Source: Chondrosia reniformis (Eukaryota; Porifera; Demospongiae; Chondrillida; Chondrillidae). Taken from it: a DNA stretch of 64,000 nucleotides. This document shows positions 55,201 to 64,000 of this stretch, one piece after another (position 1 is the stretch's first letter; each line of letters begins with the position of its first letter). The position numbers and the translations under genes were made by a program. The notes beneath the pieces were generated by a model. It saw nothing but the letters and a program-made list of their open reading frames with translations. It did not search any database and had not been told where the DNA came from. The stretch covers positions 7,495,001-7,559,000 of the forward strand of contig OX359195.1 of NCBI GenBank assembly GCA_947172415.1, in the 5' to 3' direction.

Positions 55201-57383
55201 GCTCTTCAGTTGGAGGAGGCAGTTGGAGTAGGAGGATTTGGTTATCCAGTAAGTGGTCCACACAGGGTATTCCCCTATGTGTGCACTTCATTCATACAGG
55301 GTATTCCCCCTATGTGTGCACTTCATTCATACAGGGTATTCCCCCTATATCTGCTCAGGGTATTCCCTTCCATGAAGTGTGTGTGCACTATGTATCATAA
55401 GTTTCACTTTAACATTCTGCAGGCACAAATTGCTCTGAATAAGAGAAAGAAATCTTATGCTACCCTGACTGGCCCATTTAGTGAAGCAGGTATCCAGGAG
55501 TTCTTGAGGTACGTAAGTCAGGTGTATATGAAGGTACTTGCATGTGAGTGCTCCAGTATAGTGAATTGTAGAGCTGGCCCTCTCCAGTCTCCTGTGACCA
55601 TTCATCTGGCTACATTAGAGAGATAACCAAAGTAGCAGGGTACGTATACATGTATGTTTTGTGTGTGTGTAGAGATTTAGTGGGAGGTCGTAGCAGACAT
55701 GCTGTGCTAAAGGGAGAGACAGTACCTGAGGTGGACACCATTGAGCCATGGGATGGTAAAGATGGCGAGGTAAGGTCTAGCCATGTGAGACATCTGGCTA
55801 TCCTTACATTGGGATATCAGATACTCCTCTCACAATAGCTGTGTTTTGCTTGCTTGTAATATGAACCAGGTACATTTCACTGTATGGGAGGAGGTTGGGG
55901 TCAGATGTACGTACCATCTCAGTTGGTATAATTACATATTGATTGGGATGGAATGCTATTCACATGTTGTACATTAATTAGAGTCTTCATCTTACACAAA
56001 TGAGGTCATTTTCATACATATCTACTCACTGCAGAAGAGAGCTTATTCTGTACATAAGATCCGTGGACTCTTATTCTGTACATAAGATCCGTGGACTCTT
56101 ATTCTGTACATAAGATCCAAGGACTCTTATTCTGTACATAAGATCCGTGGACTCTCATTCTGTACCTAAGACCCGTGGACTCTCATTCTGTACATAAGAC
56201 CCGTGGACTCTTATTCTGTACCTAAGACCCGTGGACTCTTATTCTGTACATAAGGCCCGTGGACTCTTATTCTGTACATAAGACCCGTGGATTCTTATTC
56301 TGTACCTAAGACCCGTGGATTCTTATTCTGTACCTAAGACCCGTGGACTCTCATTCTGTACATAAGACCCGTGGACTCTCATTCTGTACATAAGACCCGT
56401 GGACTCTCATTCTGTACATAAGACCCGTGGACTCTCATTCTGTATATAAGACCCGTGGACTCTCATTCTGTATATAAGATCCGTGGACTCTTATTCTGTA
56501 TATAAGATCCATGGAGTGTTTGTGTTCCCAGTTGTATTTTTAGAGTATATGATTTGGTTTTGACTAAGTGATGAAGTTGTGTTAGGAGGAGGATGTACGT
56601 GTAGACACAATATTGCTATGTTGCCCAACCTACTCAGTAATCTGTGGTATTCTATCAGTGTCTGCCAATTTTATGCACAATGAGCTAGAATTGTGTAGCC
56701 TTGCATTAATAAGATTAATCATATACTGACCATATCTAGTCATAATTGAGATTTAGTATCATCCTTATGCTATAGTAATTCCATACCAAGACTACAATGT
56801 CTGTCTGTTAGGTCTAAACATACTAACCTAGTTCTCTCACATGCTACTGTCTGACGTGAACGTCTACAAACTCTTTATCCTGACAATTTTGGAAACCTAA
56901 ATTTAGTGGAAGCTCTTTCAAGTTACAAATGTGCAAGCTAAACCAGTGAGGTGCTAGTTCTGTAGCTCTGTCACTGCTTAGCAGGTTTCCATTGGCATAT
57001 GCAGCAATTATCAAATCACCAATCTGTTATAATGGTCACATGTGTTAGAACTATTTACTTTATGCAGTTGTCAGTGTTGATATTGTCATTGCATCATTTG
57101 TGTATAACCCAATATATATAAAATTAACATATGTGATATCAATTAGAATATCCAATCGCACCAATCCTTATAATATTTCAATTATCCATATACATAATTA
57201 TGTAGTTTTACTTGTAACTGATAGCGTTGTCTAACTGTATGCTACATTACCTCTTCCATTGAGAACATAGTACATAATCATTGTATACATAAGTACTCTA
57301 TTGCTCTATTGTAGCTACCAATTGAAGATGATATTGATCTATCAGATTTTGACATGGACGCGGATCAGAAGGAAGAATTGTAA
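52238..57383 (+). CDS. PDIA6: PDIA6 (P5), protein disulfide isomerase
   Basis: Twelve exons: 52238-52244, 52487-52637, 52780-52964, 53265-53487, 53757-53877, 54377-54529, 54895-54976, 55040-55112, 55176-55248, 55423-55508, 55673-55769 and 57315-57383, in frame, 439 residues (human 440). A signal peptide spans the 7-base first exon and exon 2. Two thioredoxin domains each have APWCGHC, a motif split by an intron at the same Trp codon. A Gly-rich linker joins them. The C-terminal b-type domain (LCVISFLPHILDTG, VWSEAGS, IEPWDGKDGE) and an acidic tail end in KEEL, a KDEL-type ER retrieval signal. It makes and rearranges disulfides in the ER and can take oxidising power from PRDX4. Confidence 0.96.
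53135..53223 (+). repeat. 20-base tandem repeat in PDIA6 intron 3
   Basis: Four to five copies of ttgcttagttacattcactg. Confidence 0.9.
54570..54703 (+). repeat. Dispersed repeat with X-box-like motifs, copy 2
   Basis: Nearly identical to 39041-39143, with two copies of gttgctaggagacc at its left end. Same orientation relative to its host gene (intron 6 of PDIA6). Confidence 0.75.
56040..56515 (+). repeat. 28-base minisatellite in PDIA6 intron 11
   Basis: About 17 copies of cccgtggactcttattctgt plus acataaga, with three common variants (ttatt/tcatt, acataa/acctaa/atataa, gaccc/gatcc). Confidence 0.95.
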
Positions 57384-57529
57384 AAGCAATAGACTGAAAT
57401 AGGCGTCATTTTCACATTTTTTGAGTTCTAATATTTCCACGCATCATAGTCATTGACGGAAATTATTATGATTTAGCGGAAGTGGTTGCTTATATAAAAG
57501 TTGACCCGCGCCGTCAATCTGAATAATAT
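57384..57529 (+). promoter_or_regulatory. Short gap between PDIA6 stop and STK3/4 start
   Basis: 146 bases on the same strand. A tatataaaag box at 57491-57500 lies about 35 bases before the first ATG of the kinase, so it could be its TATA box. Confidence 0.5.
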
Positions 57530-60500
57530 ATGCACAAGCAAAACAAGATGGCGAACCAGAGCGACAAGTGGCGTTTGAGTGAAGACAGTCTAACGAAGGA
57601 ACCCGAAGAAGTCTTCACGCTAATGGAAAAAATAGGAGAGGGCGCGTACGGAGCGGTTTACAAGGCCAACCATAAGGAAACGAGTCATCTTCTCGCTATA
57701 AAACAGGTACCCGTTGATTCGGACCTTCAAGAGATCATTAAAGAGATTTCTATCATGCAACAATGCGACAGGTAAGAGCAGAAAGTATAACAACTTCCTC
57801 TTGTGTCTTGGACCTCTAAATAGTCAAGTTTAAGGGGTTGATAAACTTACTTTATCGCTTTCTTATTACTTTAGCTACCTCTTGGCCAACAACAATTTCA
57901 AATCTTAATTTATTGTCTCCATAGAGATATAATTGGCAATTTCAAATCTCTCTCTCTCTCCTTTCTCTTTCTTTGTAGTCCTTTTGTTGTCAAATACCAC
58001 GGCAGTTATTTCAAGAATACAGATTTATGGGTAAGTCGTAATTATATAAATAAACAGTCCTTCAATTAATAAGAACAACATTTGGTCAAGTAACCTTGAA
58101 ATCAGCACCCATCAATAGGTACTCAGAGATAGCTTATTTCTAGGAACCTGATTATATCACCAAATCTGTTTTCTTTAAATCTTTGTTTTTTTTTGCTCTA
58201 TTTGAGCAAGTAAGCATAATGTTTTCAAAATATGACATAGTCTTAGTGTGTAAATGAGAATTGTGGTATTAGTTAACCATGTATACAGTCAGTTTCAATT
58301 TCTGGTTCTGAGTGCCTTATGGTATAGCAATGACATGTCAGGTGTTTACCAAATTGTTTTATTAAACAGGAAATGGATGGTAACTCCTTTTCATGTTGTC
58401 AAACTTGCTTAATAGTTGTTGGGATGTCACCATTTGTACTAGCAAGGTCAAGGTGGAGAGGAGGACCAGTGATCTGATAGGTTCTTGGATAGCTAATGGA
58501 TTAAATGGACTTTGACTCTGAATGAAGTAACTTGGTGATTTCCTATCTCCTTCATAATGAGAGGCTTTTGTGCTGTGTTTGAATAATTATATCAGTCCTT
58601 TCTTAAGAGAAGTATACCTGTATTACGTAGTATCACTACTGGATCTAATTGGCCGAGGTGTTAGACGAGTTGTTGGATCCGATTGGCCGAGGTGTTAGAC
58701 GAGTTGTTGGATCTGATTGGCCGAGATTGGTTGGATCCGATTGACTTAGGTGTTAGACGAGTTGTTGGATCCGATTGGCCGAGGTGTTAGACGAGTTGTT
58801 GGATCTGATTGGCCGAGATTGGTTGGATCCGATTGACTTAGGTGTTAGACGAGTTGTTGGATCCGATTGGCCGAGGTGTTAGACGAGTTGTTGGATCTGA
58901 TTGGCCGAGATCGGTTGGATCCAATTGGCTTAGGTGTTAGACGAGTTGTTGGATCCGATTGGCCGAGGTGTCAGATGAGTTGTTTGGATGGCTGTATTCA
59001 TTGTGGTATAGTAATTTTAAGGATCTAGTAATAATGATTGAATTAAAAAAGTGTTTTATATACAACTTATAATTTGGGATGCGGTTACTACATATGCCTG
59101 TCATTCTAGTCTGTCCAATTATACGGCATATTTCTATAACTTAATAGTAATATCATGCAATGTGGTGCTATTTTAATATGTTCATGTACACCTTGATGAA
59201 CATCAAAGGGAATACCTGGTGTAATGTTGCTATTTTTATTATACCATTTAATGCACATTCTCTGATAACTAGAATGACTGAACTAAATAGTTCTATGCAG
59301 TAAAAAATGTACTAAAATGACCTAATTCCTTTTAAAGAATTAAAACGGACATCCAGGGCCAATCGTGGGTTTTGTTCCTAGTAACGGCTATCTGGACCGG
59401 TGGAGCAGACAGACCAGAGAAGAGCCTTGCATCCTCGCTACTAGCCATGGGGTATCTGTACTTGGGTGTTGAAAAGGGAGCCTTATACTCATGTACAGTG
59501 TCTTAGTGTGAATTTTGAGATTTGATTGAAATGTGTAATCAACTGACTGCCCTGGGAGGTGTGAGGTGGTAGTAATAGCTTTATATCCTTCACACTGCTC
59601 TCACTAAGTGTCAAATTACATATGAATATTTAATTAGTTGGTATAATTTGGTTTTAATATGATTATCCTAACAACAGAACTAAGTTAATCTAATTTGCAA
59701 AGGTATTTAACCTATTTGTTATTAGCACAGTATTGACCATGCATATCCATTGACTTCACAAAGCAATTTGTACAAGAAGATACAGTCTGTATATGCCATC
59801 TGTCCGTCTCTCCGTCCTTCCATTCATCTGTCTCTCCGTCCTTCCATTCATCTGTCTCTCCGTCCTTCCATTCATCTGTCTGTCTGTCCTTCCATTCCTC
59901 TGTCCGTCCTACAATATTCTGTAAAGACACATTATATGTATGTATGTACACATCTTATATGAATGGAAGGACGGATACTGCAAAGTGTTTCTCTGTGTCT
60001 TGTTCACTTCTCCCTGTTGCCAGCTGTGCCTCTCAAGGCAGGAAGTCTGCGTCACTTGTACTCTAGTTTCAAGTTGGCATGGTGTGATGTCTGCCCATAG
60101 CCTCAAAGAGTTTACAGTATTTCAGCTTCAGGGATGTCTGGCTACGTCCACATGCTTTACAGAATTACAAATACTGAACATGTATACTTTTATCTTATCA
60201 CAATCTCAAAGGACACATTACAATAGATCTCAATTAGTACATTCCCATTGGCCAATTACTCTTTATATGTGAACTGGCTGAATGTCTCTAGCAACTGCCA
60301 ATTAGTGTCCATGAATGGCTGTGAAAGTTATTGTTATAGTCTCCCCATGCTAGACCTTTTAAAGATGAATGATCTCACTCTTGAGAATTAAGAATTGGAC
60401 ATTTTGGTAATCAAATCTACATACTGTATATGTACATATCTGATGTTATTTCTCCTTATAAGTTGTGTTCCCATATGTGATGTGTGTTAATAAACCACAT

Positions 60501-63500
60501 CCTAAATACTGTAGTCCCATTTAGTTTATCAACATAATCAGTCAAGTAGATAGCCATCCATCTCTATTGCCATCCATCAACCTGCCCCATCTTTAGTTAG
60601 TTCAGTTAGAGTCACTATTAATACACTAAAGTGCAAATGCAATACAGATCACACACTCTGTTCATCATATGACTTCAGATTAGATTCAGCACTTTAGATA
60701 AGCTAGGCTACAGTTTAAACTTCCTCAGGAAGTTTGGGTGAATTATTGCCATAGAAGACATTTTGGGACAGATAGTGACTGTAATCAGGTAGGAAAAGAG
60801 ATTCCGCATGTCCAATGATCTGGTACAGTTGGTAGCAATATATCAGTCAATGTGTGAATGTTTGTATAGTTTCTAGAAGTGATATGTTTTTGTTAAATGT
60901 TTGTATGAATTGCTGGTCTAGACCATGTTTCAAGCTCTGCATTCCTGTAATTCCATATATTGTATGTATGTTCATCTGAATAGACTGTGGGTGTTCCTAT
61001 CTGTAAGGTCTAATTGTTGGCAGCGCTGGACCCATTGTGTCTCTCTCAACCAATCCAAACCTCTCAGTTTAGAGACCTAAAGACCAGGAAATGAACTTTA
61101 TTAAAAGTTATGAATCTGTGGACTTCCTTGTATTGTTGTCATTACTATAGAGAAGGATTTAGAGAAGGATTCAGTGATATGAGCCTGTGTAATTGTTTGT
61201 TTGTATATTAGAAACCATATTGTTGTCTTGTTTACCAAATTATGATAGGCAGTCTTGAAGATTCCCACAAAATGTACAACTATGCCAGACATTAATGGCC
61301 TGGTAACTTTAAAGGATTCCCTAATATTTGGCACCCTTCAATGTAGAAATTGACACCACCAGTCTGTTAACCAAGTTTCAATTTGTATCACTAGACAACA
61401 GGTGTGTAGAAATCCTAGTTACATTGGTGCATTATTGAATCAGTACTGGTCTATGGGGGGTATATTAGCGGTCTTAACATATGTGGCTGTGAGTCAAGAT
61501 TACTTGAGTAATATATGTACTGTTATATACTGAATTGTGAGCAGTGTTACATACAACAGGAATACAGTACACGTTTGGTGTCCATGTAATTCTGTATTCC
61601 AAACCAATTACGAAGTTCACGGAAAGGGCATCCTTTGTTAAATCAGCCACATCCTTTTTACCAGTTTCAATGTAGCCCTTGTCACAAGGAAATTCAGTTA
61701 ACCTCCTCTTCCCTCCATAATGGAGACCATCTCTGTTTGCAAGCCAATCTAATGTGATAAGTAAAGGACAGCCAACTCTGCTGGCCGCAGTTCAGTGTTT
61801 TGAATTTGAGAGGGTGTTTGGATACTTGGATGTAATCACTCTTCTTTGTAGATAAGATAATATACCATTTCAACTATCTGGAAACCTAGCTCTGCCTAAT
61901 GTAATTATGTATGGTTATGATAGTACATATACTATACACTTGCGTTGGACTGTTAGTCCAATTTTGTGTGGAACTCTGTGCATGTTGGATAGGGTGTGCT
62001 GTATTCTCTAATGGTTCACTATTCTGTTACTAAATATAGCAATCAAGTGCTTCCAAATATGGAAACCTGGCTCAATAGTATACAGACTATTGGTAACTTA
62101 TTTCATATTGAGATTGTTTGTGTCGCACTAGTTATTGCAATTTCTATTTGTTACTGTTCATGCAGTAAGTTTCAGAGTTTGTTAGTTTCTTATGACTGCA
62201 TCAAACTTATCTTTGAAAGGGCTCATCTTTCAATCCTTTGAGCACCTAAAACCAGTTGTTTGGACCCAGGAGATCTTTATGGATATATCAGTGTAATATT
62301 GAATGTATGCTGTGTGTATTCATATATAAGGACTTGTTCTATATGTTAATGTACGTAGTGTTTATGTATATGACATTTTGTGTAGATTGTAATGGAGTAT
62401 TGCGGTGCTGGATCCGTGTCGGATATCATGAGAACATTGGACAGAACTGTAAGTATGCATCTGTAGTGTGATGGAATGTGGATTTCATCAGACTTATTAT
62501 CAGGATGGTATCTTCTAAGAATTTTAATGTGCTGAAATAGGCAGTTTGTTTTTGTCCTCTGGTCAAAGTTTCAACCCAAATGGGAACAGGTCCTATAAAA
62601 GAGAAAATGGAAGATTAACTGATTAAAATGAAATGTTAAACCAAATCCATTTTCACTGTTAATCAGTCAGAAATGATTCAATTAAGTCAAAAATGAGTCG
62701 AGTAGAACTTTATTTGACAAATGCTTAGTCCTCCTATACCCTATGGTCCTGCTATTCAACACAAAGTCTATATACCAATGTTTTGAATACATCAGGATGT
62801 GACTATATGTGGAAGTTCTATATATAGTAACAAGTCAGTAGGCTAGGTGTGTGTGTATATTCAGGCTAGTCTTCCAATTTGACCAGAGATTGTTTCCTTG
62901 CTTTGTTTGAATGCAACATTACCATATATGGTCATACTGTGGTTACCTAGAGATAGCCTATATTGAGCCTAGCAGTTGGAATGTACACACTAAATGAGTT
63001 GCCATGGTAACATGCTGTATATATGTAGTTCTACATTGAATAATTGTAAAATCCAAGAATATCATATGTACATAGTAGCTAATAGTAAACATTATGAACA
63101 CCCAATCTATGTGACCACACTATTATTACATATTATTACAGGCAGGAATAGTACTGTATCATACTACATACGTACATTACAATATGGTGTCAATAGGGAT
63201 ATGGATTATGTATTATTTTCTCTGTACTATGGGACCACACTACGTATATAGCAACTCCACTCACTGTCCCTCAAGATGTTGTTTACACTACTTATATGTA
63301 CTGTATGAGTGTGTATTTCTGAAACAGAAACCTTTGACACAATTCTCCTTGTCTGTGTTTTGTACTGTAATGTATGTAATGTGCGTATTCACCCTTCAGT
63401 GACCGCTATGACCTCCCTGCCTCAATCATCATCCTCACTCGTACGTACCTCTGTAGCTTAATGTATGTAATGTGCGTATTCACCCTTCAGTGACCGCTAT

Positions 63501-63865
63501 GACCTCCCTGCCTCAATCATCATCCTCACTCGTACGTACCTCTGTAGCTTAATGTATGTAATGTGCGTATTCACCCTTCAGTGACCGCTATGACCTCCCT
63601 GCCTCAATCATCATCCTCACTCGTACGTACCTCTGTAGCTTAATGTATGTAATGTGCGTATTCACCCTTCAGTGACCACTATGACCTCCCTGCCTCAATC
63701 ATCATCCTCACTCGTACGTACCTCTGTAGCTTAGTGAAGATGAAATTGCTGTTATATTAAATCAAGCTCTGAAAGGCTTAGAATACCTACACATGAGAAG
63801 AAAGATACACAGGGATATCAAGGCTGGCAACATCTTATTAAACACGGAGGGACATGCTAAATTAG
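57530..63865 (+). CDS. STK3: STK3/4 (MST1/2, Hippo) protein kinase, 5' part
   Basis: Four exons seen: 57530-57771, 57979-58030, 62386-62448 and 63730-63865; the gene continues past the window. The frame is phase-correct throughout. It has [14 protein letters not shown] before the kinase domain, the Gly loop GEGAYGAV, the catalytic Lys in [20 protein letters not shown], the [12 protein letters not shown] hinge, and the catalytic loop [19 protein letters not shown]. These match MST1/2 closely. MST kinases phosphorylate LATS and MOB1 in Hippo signalling. DFG and the SARAH domain would be further right. A second in-frame Met is at 57548. Intron 2 is 4.35 kb and repeat-bearing. Whether it is STK3 or STK4 cannot be told, as the split is vertebrate-specific. 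Confidence 0.93.
58641..58986 (+). repeat. Higher-order minisatellite in STK3/4 intron 2
   Basis: A basic 34-base unit (ggatccgattggccgaggtg plus ttagacgagttgtt) alternates with a shorter ggatctgattggccgagattggtt unit, making a compound repeat of about 90 bases seen about three times. Confidence 0.93.
59799..59908 (+). repeat. 24-base minisatellite in STK3/4 intron 2
   Basis: About four copies of tctctccgtccttccattca plus tctg. The rest of the 58-62 kb intron shows no exon that I can support. Confidence 0.92.
63370..63733 (+). repeat. 91-base tandem repeat spanning the STK3/4 exon 4 acceptor
   Basis: Four copies start at 63370, 63461, 63552 and 63643. Each ends in cctctgtagctta, and in the last copy this is the true acceptor plus the first four bases of exon 4. 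Confidence 0.95.
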
Positions 63866-64000
63866 GTATGTGGGCTCACTTTGATAAGAATCTTCATCCA
63901 TGTCGATAATCTTAGCATAGTACTTCTCTTCTCTGATTGGCCTTTCCTGTGTAAGGATATTATTGAGATAGCTCATCTTTAATCTTTTGAGCGTCTAGAG

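Noticed and set aside
59712-59962. Frames with repeated WKDGETDE or HLSLRPSI
   Set aside because: They are translations of a 24-base minisatellite in an intron.

Overview
The window is animal nuclear DNA from a compact genome. It has short spliced introns, intergenic gaps often of 100-300 bases, several head-to-head gene pairs and many minisatellites. A sponge, probably a demosponge, fits best. The clean orthologues (CAND1, ANAPC10, PDIA6, LACTB2, SLC25A32, an MST/Hippo kinase, SRSF2, PRDX4, GTSF1) are animal-like. They sit beside lineage-specific CARD proteins, an orphan multi-pass receptor-like protein and VanX-like dipeptidases. The species is an inference from gene content only. Exon models were built by hand from the sequence by joining splice sites that keep frame and family alignment; several of these genes (GTSF1-like, ANAPC10, CAND1, LACTB2, SLC25A32, PDIA6) close into full-length proteins.

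Layout. 0-6 kb: GTSF1-like piRNA factor (minus) head-to-head with SRSF2 (plus), then a POT/SLC15-like transporter. 6-19 kb: three ubiquitin-ligase genes in a row, ANAPC10 (minus), a FEM1-like ankyrin protein (minus) and 26-exon CAND1 (plus), the last two sharing a 135-base promoter. 19-27 kb: a whole natterin/aerolysin-type pore-forming protein gene (minus), then a spliced gene coding for a CARD fused to a degenerate Ras-like GTPase fold (minus). Next come a 173-base near-perfect inverted repeat and a LINE relic. 27-33 kb: two four-helix TMEM60/185/203-like genes (minus) around PRDX4 (plus), then LACTB2 (plus). 33-39.5 kb: an orphan 700-residue membrane protein, a transposon-rich gap, and an EXT1-like glycosyltransferase that ends before the usual GT64 domain.

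39.6-49.3 kb: three intronless, secreted VanX-type (M15D) dipeptidase genes of probable bacterial origin. They are mixed with two histone H4 genes in inverted duplication, a CARD-coiled coil-Kelch-membrane gene and an unrecognised gene. 49.6-64 kb: mitochondrial carrier SLC25A32 (minus) head-to-head with PDIA6 (plus), then the first four exons of an STK3/4 (MST/Hippo) kinase that runs off the right edge.

The most interesting points are the CARD-pseudoGTPase, the VanX family, the CARD-Kelch membrane protein, and a repeated theme in which minisatellites carry copies of a real splice site (GTSF1-like, CAND1, LACTB2 and STK3/4 introns).
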